Below, piece by piece: positions 25,085-36,815 of a stretch of DNA of 64,000 nt. The DNA lies in contig NC_079147.1 in assembly GCF_945859685.1 (NCBI RefSeq), forward strand, positions 261,816,572-261,880,571, given 5' to 3'. The notes below the pieces were generated by a model that was given only the letters and a program-made list of their open reading frames with translations, was not told where the DNA came from and made no database searches. The stretch is from Eupeodes corollae. Its lineage: Eukaryota > Arthropoda > Insecta > Diptera > Syrphidae. Position 1 is the stretch's first letter, and each line of letters begins with the position of its first letter. A program made the position numbers and the translations under genes.

Positions 25085-25400
25085 CTTCACGGGTCGACCC
25101 ACACTGATAACTTTCCATTTATGCCCGTCTTTTCAGTAAGTATTTCTAAAAGTCTTGCAAAATATACTAATAACAATATTTTGTGTAAGGCAGAAAAAGT
25201 TTAAAGTTAATAATATCTGTCTTCGTTTCTAACACTTGACCCGAAAGCCAATTTTTGTTAAGTTTATTGGTTTTTTAGGCTTTCGTTTTTATACCTTTTA
25301 ATCAGTTTTTTTTTTTAAGTAGGTTAAACGTTAACAACAATTGTAAAAAAATTGAAAATGAACATTTTTTAAATTAGCCAAGATTTTCTTTTAAAACTAG
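25085..25400 (+). mobile_element. Monomer-element copy D, left-end fragment
   Basis: It carries the outer end of the family (GGTCGACCCACACTGATAAC, TTTCCATTTATGCCCGTC). A partly decayed monomer follows (CACTTGACCCGAAAGCCAAT ... TTGGTTTTTTAGGC). It stops after about 300 bases and lacks the CGTACGT block and right palindrome. It is more diverged than copies A and B. Confidence 0.6.
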
Positions 25401-26819
25401 TTCACCATAAAATAAGTTTAAAAAACATAGCTTTTCTTTATGTCTTTTTTTTTGGGTTCGTTACTTTCATTGAATAAGCTTAAATTTAATTTAAATGCAA
25501 AAACAGTTGATAAACAAAGAACTGTAAAATTAAAAAAAAGTAAAATGGATAATAACGATTTTTTGCAATATGATCAAATTCCTAGCAATAAAGTCGAGCG
25601 TATGTTAATTTATAGCCAATGGTGACATGCAAAATAATATTGTGCATTGTCAACATGACTATACGTGTGTCATTATTGCGTTGAGTATTCAACAAAAAAT
25701 TAACCTTTGAATAATTAAATCAATATTCAAAGGTACATGTATCTATAGAAACCTACCCTAAATTTTGTGACTAGGGTAATGGGTTACGAAAGGTTGTGGT
25801 GAGCTTATGTCATTGCTCACGGAACAGATTGTTTTTGTTTTCAAATTTCTTTTGGCTAATAAAAATTGTTATCTTTAATGGCAAGTTAATTAATTTAAAC
25901 TTAAAGAAACGACTTTTGTTTGAGGTTGACATTAATTAATCAATAAACCGAACCAAATCAAATTAAAGTGACTGGAAAATTTATTCAAAGATTAAGCTTC
26001 ACGATATTACTTCATCTTCCTAATGTTGACACTTTTAATACCTTTATATTCAATGAATGGTTCTTGAATTGTATCCTAAGTTATTCCAGCGTGATATTTA
26101 AAATTAAAGGTCAACGATTTTCAAATAATATTATTAGTCTAGTTCCTTTTATAGATTTTTTTAGGATCATTAATCAAATCAATAAATTCAAAAAAAAGTA
26201 GTTTCGATACTAAAAATTTTAAATATTACATAAATTCCAATAATTTAAGGGAATCAAATGAGTTTATTGAGAGTTTAGAAAATAAGATGCACACAAAAAC
26301 AATCCAATCATACAATTTGTAAAAACAAAGATTTTTTAATGAAGACGCAATGATTTTGACAGTTTGTGCAGGCCAAGAGGTTTTTCACGAAGTCTATCAA
26401 ATCTGATGCTTTCATTGAATTTTCAATTGGAAATTGTTATAAGATTCAAAGTTTTGAATGGTTTCATGAAGTTTTCAGATGTAACTGACATTTCGAACCT
26501 GTCTTGAGTGTTCCATACATCAAATATTTGTTTTATTCATCCAAGTAAATATTTTGACACATCCATTGAGCAAATATTAGAAGTCATCATGCGCTTAGCA
26601 AAAGCAATTTCCAATTGAAATTTTCCAATTCCATATCTTCAGTATTCAGTTATCTGATCAAATTTCCAACAATTCTTTTTACCTGTCTCCTATTGATGTT
26701 AGATAAACACTGATCCAATAATGCTTAAGCCATTCTTATAACTTAACTTAAACCTTTGTAACGTATCCTATTTCTAAACAAGGCTATCACAACAAGATTT
26801 TGATATATATGAACAAATT
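25401..26819. other. No gene recognised
   Basis: AT-rich DNA with short open frames (25,440-25,625; 25,968-26,201) of chance length and lysine/asparagine/phenylalanine-rich composition. Nothing is recognised. Confidence 0.4.
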
Positions 26820-27030
26820 TAAAATAATGTTAAAAACGGGTATTTTTGAAATTTGAGGAGTTAGTTAAAATCAAAGTCTTAATTCTAAATAAGCAAAAAA
26901 AAAGTTGCTCTAAAACTTATTATTGAAAACCATGAAAGTCTTAAAACCAAGATTTCTCAGAACTTCATATAGAGTTAAATGAAAATTCTGAACTTGTGAG
27001 AATTTCTAGAAACTAAGTTAGTCAAAAATA
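26820..27030. repeat. Second copy of the 21.17-kb AT-rich repeat
   Basis: It aligns by eye with 21,170-21,380 over about 200 bases with many differences. It abuts the non-LTR relic that begins near 27,040. Function and class are unknown. Confidence 0.45.
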
Positions 27031-27039
27031 ATACTTTCA

Positions 27040-28160
27040 GCTTTGCGTTACAGAACATTTCCGACCTGGACTGCTCAATATCGTTAAGTGAATTGGAAAT
27101 AACTCTCACGAAAATGAAAAACAACAAAGCAGCAGTAGAGAATACCAGTAGGGTTTTTTAAAAATTCGAACAATACCTTAATGATCTACATTCTGGATTT
27201 CTTTAACCACCTCTATGAGAATGCTTGTGTTCCTTCAAATTTAACGAAAGCCCTCAATTTTACAATATTTAAGAAAGGAGATCCTAATCATCCTGACAAC
27301 TGCAGGAGAAAACTCATTCTCAACTCACTTAGAAAAATATTTGCTAGAATTTTTCATGAAAGATTATCTAGCTGGACTGAAAGAACTAATCTTAGAGCTG
27401 GGTTCACTACTATGGATCAAATATATTAATTTCTGAAATCTTTAAACTCAGCTGTATGGGATGGATCTTAACTGTCAGAGTGGTTCGAAACATCGGAAGG
27501 CGTTCCATTTTGAGCCTTCTGATATTCGCTCTTATTGATGAATTGATGATATTCCTGATGTTCTATCGGGTGGCCTATTCTTTGCGGGAACTCTCATCAA
27601 AGTTTTGCTCTATGCTGACGATTTGATATTACTAGCCGACAATCCTTTTTTTACTGCAACTTCCCATCAATAAATTATCAATAAAAAAAGCAATGATATT
27701 TGGAAAACGACAATGTAGAAGAGCTCCTGAAGCCTGGAGACTTGGTACCGAACGGATTGAATGTGAACGTGAATTTAAGTATCTAGGAGTTCTGTTTACT
27801 TTTCCAAGCACGCCAAGGAAAAAAGCATTGAAGCTAAGTTAGCATTGAATTCAATGTGGCCGACTTTTCTTGCTAATCTCGATATTGAACATTCGTTAAA
27901 TTTAATGCTACAATCAACAACGGTACGTGCTATGGGATACAAGAATTTGGTTGGTCCAAAGCCATTTTCTTAAACGCATTTTTCGTTTGCCGAACTCCAC
28001 TCTGACCTACGCGATTCATGTTGAAACAGGATTACCACTAATCTATATATTATTCAAACTTTATACGAGAGTAATAAGAAGAAGTGCTACCAGTCTTCAT
28101 AAATTGAAATTGGTCAGACTGTTGCAAACAAATGCATCACCTTTCAGGGAATGAAACCAG
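27040..28160 (+). mobile_element. Non-LTR retrotransposon relic (reverse transcriptase and C-terminus)
   Basis: The pieces in order are LSELEITLTKMKNNKAA (near 27,100), then an open segment 27,181-27,429 with ALNFTIFKKGDPNHPDNCR, LNSLRKIFARIFHERLSSW and LRAGFTTMDQIY. A WFETSEGVPF remnant and VLLYADDLILLADNP at about 27,610 follow; YADD is the catalytic loop. Then come EFKYLGVLFTF near 27,775 and an open segment 27,927-28,154 (FLKRIFRLPNSTLTYAIHVE). This order is RT followed by thumb and C-terminal region. Stops and deletions make it inactive, and the endonuclease is missing. The clade is uncertain; the C-terminal phrase differs from the jockey and LOA relics in this window. Confidence 0.75.
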
Positions 28161-28249
28161 CTGGCCCTATCTCATGACATCGCGTTTTTAATAACTGAAT
28201 GACCAGAGATTCATCGTCTTCTTAGTTTATAGTAAACTCAATCAGCGAA

Positions 28250-30430
28250 TACCTAGGTAGGTAGGTAGAAATGGCGATCTCAAGGCAACCTAGCCTGAGA
28301 TCCAATTAGCGCTGTAGTGCACCGTTTTGATACCAAAAACTCGTTTGACCTTTAATTGAAATGGATAGATTGATAGAGAAGCTTCATAGCCATTATGTTA
28401 GAGCCATTTTGTCGCATTGAGAAAAAAGATTAGGTCTCTAATCTTTGTCTCAAATAGCTCATCGAGTTCTTGAAGGAATGCTTTTCCAAAGTATTTCATT
28501 CTGGTGTTTGCCAAAGCAGGACATTTGCAGAGGAAATGGATTATCGTTTCACTTTCTCTTTGGTCACTACAGCTACGGCAAAAGGTGTTGTAAGAGATAC
28601 CCAACTTCTCTGCATGAACTCCTATAGGCCAATGTCCGGTACAAACCGCAACAATCCTGGCTATGTCTTGCCTTGGCCTGCATAGAAGATCGTTTGTACA
28701 GGTTTTGTTATAGGTGGGCCATATCTTCCTAGATATAATGCAGTTGGGTAAATTGCTCCACCTTCGGTTTAATTCAGTTTGTTGGATAGAAAAGATTTTA
28801 CTCTTCATAGCACCAAGAGGAATGTTAACCATTTCCGCAAGTGAGCTATTAAGGGCCGATCCTTGCCTGGCTAGCTCGTCAGCCCCGTTCATTTCCCACG
28901 ATACCACTATGGCCCGGAACCCAGATCAGTGTGACACCGAGGTTAATATTCAGGTTCGCAAGCTCATCGCGACATTGCTGGACCAATTTAGATGAGGATA
29001 TGGCCGAGTTAATGGCTTTGCCTGACTGTCTGTAAAGATAGCCACATTACGGTTTTGGTTTGGGTTTTGTTTAAGTATCTTACATACCTCCCTTATTGCC
29101 AGCAGTTCAGCCTAAAAAACGATAGCAAAGTCAGGAAGCCTAAAGGATGGGAAAATAACCTTAAAACTCTTACTAAGGCTCAAAATAGGAGTGCAGTAGT
29201 CAGTGTCTACCAAGATAATACCTGAGGGAATCAATTTCGTTGTGTTGCTGTGACCATAAGGTTTTGACAGCCAGCTGTTTGATTCCTTTAGCCTAATAGC
29301 GCTGCAGGAAACTATGTATTTAATAAAAAGGTCGATTGGTAGAAGATCCAAAATAACGTTTAAGGCGTCGCGTCCGTTGGGCAAGTACGCATGGCCCCTG
29401 TGGTGCCCACGCAAGCTGTTCTCTGAACCTTCTTTAGCTTATTAATGTTATAGGCTTTGCTAACAGCAGCCACCACACAATCGAACCATATGTTAAGATA
29501 GGGCGTACTACAGCTGTGTACGTCCATAAAATCATCTTCGACTGAAGTCCCCACTTTTTGCCGAAAGTTTTGCTGCAGGCGTAGAAGGCAACACAGGCCT
29601 TCTTAACCCGTACTTCAATATTTAGTTTCCAGTTTAGTTTAGGGTCGAGTATAACTCCCAAATATTTTGCCCTGGAAGACAATGATAGGATTTGACCGTT
29701 GAGTCCAGGTAGCGTGAAGGGCGGTACTTTAGTTTTGGTGGTAAAGAGCAACAGTTCAGTTTAACTTTGGTTAACTCCTAGTCCACAACTCGTGGCCCAG
29801 TTGCTAACTTTCTTCAAAGCTGACTCCGTGATTTCACTAATCACAGAGGTGTACTTTCCTGACACCAATATCACCAAATCATCTGCGTAGGCTACCGCCT
29901 TCACTTCACATCTCTCTAATTTAACGAGAATTGTATCCATGACCAGAAGCCATAGAAGAGGCGAAAGAACACCACCCTGGGGTGTTCCCCTACTCACGTG
30001 TTTTGTTGCGATTGTATTGCCTAGAGAGGCTCGAATCTTCCTACCACTGAGCATGGAAATAATCCATTCTCGAATGAAGTCTTCTACACCGAACTTAACG
30101 AGCGATTCTTCTATGGATTCGGAAAGGACGTTGTTTAAAGCACTTTCTATGTCTAGGAAGGTGGCAAAAGTAAATTCTTTAGAATGGATTGTTTATTCTA
30201 CACTACGCACTACCTCATGGAGGGCAGTCTCCGTAGATTTGCCCTTAAGATAAGCATGCTGAGAGCTTTCGAGAGGTCGTCTAACTAGGATTTCTCTAAT
30301 ATGGTAATAAAGAATGAGCTCCAAGGTTTTAAGCATAAAAGATGTTAAGCTTATTGGTCTGAAATCTTTCGCGGATTCGTGACCTCGCCTACCCACTTTC
30401 GGGATAAAAACTACCGAATACCTATAAAAG
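28250..30430 (-). mobile_element. LOA/R1-type non-LTR retrotransposon with RNase H, 5' truncated
   Basis: Minus-strand order: YSVVFIPKVGRRGHESAKDF, FRPISLTSFMLKTLELILYY and SQHAYLKGKSTETALHEVV (30,193-30,396). The catalytic part follows with RGTPQGGVLSPLLWLLVMD and VAYADDLVIL (29,761-30,054; YADD near 29,880). The thumb has AKYLGVILDPKLNWK (29,434-29,751). An RNase H-like domain has NGADELARQGS, and the C-terminal zinc-knuckle-like CRSCSDQRESETIIHFLCKC (28,398-28,907) ends the protein. The 3' untranslated region ends in a (CCTA)n tail at 28,253-28,272. Frameshifts separate the segments, so it cannot make one protein. No endonuclease remains. RNase H plus SQHAY/ETALH motifs point to LOA or R1 types. 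Confidence 0.85.
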
Positions 30431-31039
30431 AAAGCTTTTTTAATGTTAAAAACTTAGCCGATTTAATGAGTACAATTTTTAAAGCTAGGGTGGAAATTCT
30501 CAACCTTAATTTCATCCCCTATAGAGTTGATTTGCAGCAAATCTGTAACCTTAGTAACATAAGAGAACTAGAATATGTTCACCATTTTATAGCTGCCGAA
30601 TTTCCAAGAAAGTTTTTTGTCTATCAATAGTCTTCACGAAATATTAAATGGTGCTCGGGGTTGGTATGGTATAAAAATGCTTAAATGTACCGTATAATAG
30701 TTTCTAAAATTACACATATGCTCTACAATGCTTTTTTGTTTAAAATCATTAAAATTATTACTTTCACCATTAAAATTGACTTTTTTATTTATGTTTCAAA
30801 TCATTAAAATTGTAAAAAAAAATCTCTTGCTTCTCATCGGAAATTATGATAATTAAATTTAACTTAATTAAATCAAAAATCTTTTTCTGTAAATTTCTGT
30901 TTGAATCTAGTAATTTCAATTATATTTCCTTCTTTTTCATATATTTATTAGTTTATTTTGAAATGTAAACTCCGGCAGACGGCAAAATAACCATGACCGT
31001 ATTCTGTATTGAACTTTGTACAAAATTAAATTGAAAAAA
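30431..31039. other. No gene recognised
   Basis: AT-rich spacer between a LINE and a SINE fragment. An open segment 30,379-30,630 on + is the antisense of the LINE end plus unrelated DNA. Confidence 0.4.
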
Positions 31040-31165
31040 AGAAAGAATATATAATAATAATAATAATAAAAATAATAAAAATAAAAATAAATAAAATAGT
31101 TGGCTCCACAGTCCATAGAGAACTAGGGCCTAGTGACTTACAACTTATTGAGTTACGAGTACATA
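31040..31165 (-). mobile_element. SINE 3' fragment with (ATT)n-rich tail
   Basis: On the minus strand the SINE 3' body reads AAGTTGTAAGTCACTAGGCC then CTAGTTCTCTATGGACTGTG. The tail follows as the AAT/AAAAT microsatellite at 31,048-31,098 on the + strand. The microsatellite is thus best explained as the SINE tail, not as an independent repeat. Confidence 0.75.
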
Positions 31166-32853
31166 TAAAATATTGTGTTTTTATCTTAAGCTTAAGAAAA
31201 TGTAATTTTGGTTTTTGAAAAACCTGATGAAATAGACAAATTGTAAGCAGAGATTCGAATTGAATACAACCTTACTCCTTAAAAGAAAATGTGTTTAGTC
31301 TAAGCCCATAAATATGGCTCTACCGCTTGAGAAGTTTCCTAGGTGACGTAGTTCTACGTTTGGAAAAGTTAGTTTACCACCAATATCTCTAAACTATCAA
31401 TCATACTCTATTTATGCCCGAAATACCTAACACAAGTGCGAAATAGTGTTGTTTGAAAATTACAAAAAAAAAATCCCGAGGTGGTTATTTATTTTTTTTA
31501 TATTTAGTGGCAAATTTCAAACTTTATGACGAAATAATATCATATTTCGATATCAAAAAACTTTTTAGACTTAAGAAATTTTTGTTAATTGCTTAAACCA
31601 ATTAATAAGCCAATGCCTGAAAAGTTTCAAATTGCAGGCTATTATCGAATAATAATTTGCTTTCTTACTCAACCCATTTGAACTTTAATCGAGGGAGCAA
31701 TATCTAATAAAAGTCCAGTCTTAAACTAAACATTAAATTTTATATTGCACACTGTAACCTTGAGCCAGTTTTTAAAACACAGAAACTCTTTCTCCAATTT
31801 CATCCATTTATTTATGTATTTCTGAATCTCTTTAATCAAGCTCAAAGGTTTATTTTTATTGTTTTTTTGTTTCTTTTTCTGAAATTAATCGAAGTTAATT
31901 TGCGCGCGCAAACAACAAAAATAAGATTCCGCATTTATATTTTCAATCAGTTCAGGACCATAAATAAATTTCAATTGAAGTAACCCGCGACGACATATTG
32001 AAATTCCTTACCAACAACAAAAAAAATCACCCTTAATTCCTCACAATATGTTCGAGTAACTGGCACATTGTCCATCTGGAACAACACATAACATCTTGCC
32101 TAAAATGATATGCAAAGCATAGATATCTTATTCCCGTTTCGATTGTAGAAATATTCTTCGTAAACGAATCCGACCTTCATGGTCGATAAAAAAGAATTAT
32201 AAAAATTATATGTATTGGCGGCGGCGCCACATTGCCAAACGAATTCAGACCTCTTAAATTTCAAACATCCACATATTTCTACATAAATATTCTCCGTGAC
32301 CATAGAGAACGAAAAGATTGAAGACCCGCACCAAATACAAGACGAAAATATTTCGCCAATAAATCCACGTGATTATCAGAGAAAAGAAGATATTGTATCT
32401 TTAGACAAAAAAAAAAAACTCACAATGCTACACAAATATGCATTTCTTTTTTATTTAAATTTATCATTAATTTAATTTTTTTATTTATAGCCCCATCTTA
32501 ATAATATGGTACAATATGTTTTTTATTTAAAGATACTCTCGTAGATATTAAATTTGGAAAGCTAAAAACGAGATTGAAATGATAAAGATTATTTTTCAAG
32601 GCTCGGTCTACAGATACTGTGCTTGACAACAAAATATTGTTTATGGTTTTTGAAATACAAATTAAATGAACATCGGAGTATCGGTGAAACCTCAGAGAAG
32701 AAATTTGATTGTTTTTAATAATTTTACAAGGAGAAATGACATCAAAAGGCAATAAATACATTTTTTGCTACAACATTGTATTGCAAGTTGATTGGGATTA
32801 CATTTTTTTGTACACTGAAAACATTTTCTGTATTTATTTGTAGCTGAATATAC
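31166..32853. other. No gene recognised
   Basis: AT-rich; a short mixed patch around 32,090-32,300 has open frames on the minus strand without recognisable domains. No RNA gene seen. Confidence 0.4.
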
Positions 32854-33399
32854 TATATACCTTATACTTTATACCTTTTACCTTTTACCTTATACCTTAT
32901 ACCTTATACCTTATACCTTATACCTTATACCTTATACCTTATACCTTATACCTTATACCTTATACCTTATACCTTATACCTTATTCCTTATACCTTATAC
33001 CTTATACCTTATACCTTATACCTTATACCTTATACCTTATACCTTATACCTTATACCTTATACCTTATACCTTATACCTTATACCTTATACCTTATACCT
33101 TATACCTTATACCTTATACCTTATACCTTATACCTTATACCTTATACCTTATACCTTATACCTTATACCTTATACCTTATACCTTATACCTTATACCTTA
33201 TACCTTATACCTTATACCTTATACCTTATACCTTATACCTTATACCTTATACCTTATACCTTATACCTTATACCTTATACCTTATACCTTATACCTTATA
33301 CCTTATACCTTATACCTTATACCTTATACCTTATACCTTATACCTTATACCTTATACCTTATACCTTATACCTTATACCTTATACCTTATACCTTATAC
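32854..33399. repeat. Heptamer satellite (TTATACC)n, about 75 copies
   Basis: A tandem array of the 7-bp unit TTATACC. The first ~30 bases carry variants (ATACTTT, CCTTTTA). From about 32,887 to 33,399 it is almost perfect, roughly 73 copies. By eye the only substitution in that stretch is a TTATTCC unit at about 32,981-32,987. Such homogeneity points to recent expansion or ongoing slippage. There is no reading frame. Assembly may have collapsed or expanded the array. Confidence 0.97.
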
Positions 33400-35490
33400 A
33401 ATGTTTAATGTTATAAACTAGTATAAGTTAATGGTATAAACTGGTCTAATTCATTTTCTTCTTTGTGTATCGTATTTTAATGCACTTTTTTTAGATAATA
33501 TCCTTAGAATATCAAATGTATCTTATTTTCTTACCGTGTATTATCACAATTCCACCCAATTTCAATTGATAACAATCCCGAAAGTTGACAAAAATAAAAA
33601 ACGAAAGAATCATAGTACACTGGTCAGCATCATTTTTAGAAAGTCTAACATAGATTCTCTTTGTGATTACAAATTTCAATATTGTATTTTTAGTGTAAAG
33701 AAGTCAAGATATGGTTTCATTGATAAATAATAATCATTATTATTGACCTGCAACATGAATATGTATCTGATATCTTTGAGGTAAAATATAGATAAAATTC
33801 ACTCAACAGTTTCTTGCTCCTACCTTTATTTTTCTTCTATAATGATTTTGTTCATATGTCGATGATTGTGTGTTTTTTTTTTTGGATCAGATATAAAAGA
33901 TAGTATTTATTGTTAATGTGAATTTCATTGTTATATGATCAAAAAAAAGATATAGATAATGTGATGTATATGAAGTATGACACACACGTGCTTTAAATGG
34001 CTTATGTAATCAGTAATTTAGTTCAAAGTTTCGGTTTTGTTTGTTGGTTGATTGGTTGGTAAGGAAGGGAACAAACAACAAAACCCAACATAACTTGGAA
34101 CAACAATCATAAAATGAGAAGATAGGTACAAGACATACCAAAAAAGCAACGAACTCACAGTGGCATAGACAATGCAAAATTGGAAAAAACTTAAAGATCG
34201 GTATTATTCCTACAAATCTATGTACTTATTAGATCAGCTTATACCAATAAAGTGTTAAGAAACATTTGATCGTTTTAATTAGTCGGCGTCCTGTGACGTG
34301 AGCAAAAATCAACGCAAATGTTTTTAGGAGCTGGTTTCCAGTTTATACCAGTTAAATAGTACTTAAAGATCTATATTTTTAACTTTAAATGCTTATTCAT
34401 GCAAATGTTTGTGCCTTTTAGATAAGTTAATACCAATAAAGCGATGAAAAAAAGCTAAAATTTTCATTTGAATTATCTGTCTATGCGAATTCAACCAGTT
34501 TATACCAATAAGGTGATACAAATTCTTGCACATTTAACTCTCTTATGAGTTCTTGCATGTTAGCTTGACTGAGAAACCCATTTTTTTTTTAAATGTTGGC
34601 GTGAAAACAAACTTTTCCTTTCCTTTTATCACTAAAATTTCAAAGATTTTAAGCAATAAATTATTATTAGTAATTATATTTTTCTAAAAATGCATGCATT
34701 AATAAAAGTCACATATGTATTTCTTTTATTTTAGCAAAATATTCAACTTGATGGAATTACCATACAATTGGTATAAAACACAAAAATTTTATTTTTTCAT
34801 AGATATTCAATTGAAACAATAATTAATTTCATATTCTTGTCAATGAAAATTTGTTTGTTTATTAGACCAGTTTATACAAATTAAGAGATTAAAAAGTACA
34901 AAGATTTAAGAAGTTGATAAGTCCTTTTTTATGATGAAATTTAAAAGGAGGGATATTAATTTATTCAAAAAGTATTGAAATAATACTTTTCCTTAGCTGT
35001 ACCAACAAAATATTTCACAATTTAGGGAATAATATATTTATTGATCATATTTTAAAATATAGCAAAAGTTATGTTATTTTGTAGCAAATGTTTTATGAAA
35101 ATTAATGTGGTAGAAATATGGTATAAGATAGCAAACATTATTATATATTTTTGAATATTTATATTTTTAGATATTGAAGACCAGATTATACCACTTAGTA
35201 TAAGAGCCTTAAATTGTAATAATTCGATAGTTTTTGAATATAATGTGTAACAAGAAAGAAAAAACTTTTTTTAAATTAAGTTTTCTTTATGCCACCAAGA
35301 AGTGAAAAAAGGGTTTTTAATACCAGTTTATACCAATTAATATACAAGACTAAAGTTCTAATATTTCAATAGTTTTTAAGTACAATGTGCAACTTAAAAG
35401 AAAAACCTTGCTTAAAAATGAACTATTTTTAGAATTGATGAATAGAAAACTTATAATTATCTGAGTCATTTGGTATAAAGTGGTAAAAAT
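33400..35490. repeat. Dispersed ACCAGTTTATACCAATTA-like motif, ten or more copies
   Basis: Variants of (A)CCAGTTTATACCAATTAA occur near 33,430 (inverted), 34,238, 34,338, 34,423, 34,494, 34,768 (inverted), 34,864, 35,119 (inverted), 35,180, 35,322 and 35,468 (inverted). The 35,180 and 35,322 copies are followed by similar sequence (AATAATTCGATAGTTTTTGA versus AATATTTCAATAGTTTTTAA), so at least part is an old tandem duplication of about 140 bp. The core TTATACC equals the unit of the adjacent heptamer array. No gene is seen here. Confidence 0.6.
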
Positions 35491-36785
35491 AATGAAAGAT
35501 TGACATTTGGTTCTTCCAAATTGTCGCCTTTATCGATCCCACTATTTAGCGAAACTAAATCAGTTCAACGATCTTGTGATCTGTTTCTTAAATTATTTAT
35601 TTCAATTTTTCTTTTTTCATTAATATACATTTCGAGGATCAATTGTGTACTGTTGGTGGTGAATTGTATTATTTTTTTGCTTTTATTTTCAATTTTAAAT
35701 TTTTCATGGTATTATTTTGCTGCAGATTGGAATGTATACATCTTGTATCATTTAATGGTTGTCATGTCCTCCTTTGTGACTTTTGTGTGGTTGGTTGGTA
35801 AGTCTTTTGGGAGTTATAACTGCGTAGCTTATATGTCATCCACATTGACACACATTGAGGATGTTTTATTTTGTGGGTTTCATTTTACTTTGTATTGTTC
35901 TTATTATATATATTTTTTTAACGAGAATTTAATCGATGAGCATTTCTTATAAAAATAACATAGTGCAATTTTTTCTTTTTGGAGACAGATGTTAAAATTC
36001 GAGATGGCAACGCACGGTGTGGTTGTATGTCGATTGGTCGTTCGATAAAATCGTGCAATCGAGAGCGACACGCATGAAGATTCTTGGGATATGCTCTTGT
36101 TACGAATTGACAACAACTGTTCCAGTTTTTTTTTTAATTTGTGTCGCAAAAATAAGAATGAGAGGACAAAATTTCAAAAACAACTTGTGACATGAAACAG
36201 TTGAAAACTTCTTGGCATATCCGAGTAATTAGATTGGTCATGTATATTTTTTTAATTTTTAATACAAAAGTACACCTTTCGCAAAGGTTCATTTTGTTGA
36301 GGCGTTATTTCTTGAATTTAAGCGTAAATCCTTTCTGGGTGTGATGGATTCAGGAAGGGAAATACATTTGTTCGTTCTTTTTATTCATACAGGTATTTTA
36401 AAAAACATATAAAAATAAGTTACATAGATTTAATTTTAAACTAAAGGCTTTAATGAACTCAACACAAATGGTAACGAAAATATTTATCTTGGTGTTTTCG
36501 TAAATAAAGGGTATAGAACTTTTAAATGGAATACAACAGAGATGATTATTTTAAATTAACATGAAAATTACGCTTAAAGATTTAAAATAATCTTCTGACG
36601 ACCGCCACGACTGGCAGAAATCACGGCTGTATAATAACAACAATTTGGAAGCGTTGTTCAGGCGTCAGTCTATTTATGTTAAAATTCCAAACCAGTGAAA
36701 ATGGTTTTGACACCTTAAACTTCTATACATCTAATATAAACACCCTTTATATGAATGAATGCAAAGATGATAACCAGCAAGTTGA
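35491..36785. other. No gene recognised; one T-rich open frame
   Basis: A 150-codon frame at 35,500-35,952 on + starts at TTG, not ATG. It is rich in F, I, L, S and Y because the strand is T-rich and therefore poor in stop codons. It has several hydrophobic stretches but no family resemblance. It is probably not a gene. The remainder is AT-rich and unassigned. Confidence 0.35.
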
Positions 36786-36815
36786 TATACCCGTGGCGTG
36801 ATGGTTAGGGCGTAT
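36786..36815 (+). mobile_element. SINE head remnant
   Basis: The sequence CCGTGGCGTGATGGTTAGGG then CGTATGTATGGAC resembles the first ~30 bases (A-box region) of the SINE at 16,802. It lies directly before the non-LTR relic at 36,816. It is very short, so a chance match to a tRNA-like A box cannot be excluded. Confidence 0.45.

Noticed and set aside
32854..33399. CRISPR-like or minisatellite array
   Set aside because: There are no spacers; it is a simple 7-bp tandem repeat.
35500..35952. 150-codon hydrophobic open frame, possible membrane protein
   Set aside because: It starts at TTG, is T-rich on the coding strand (few stops by composition) and resembles no family.
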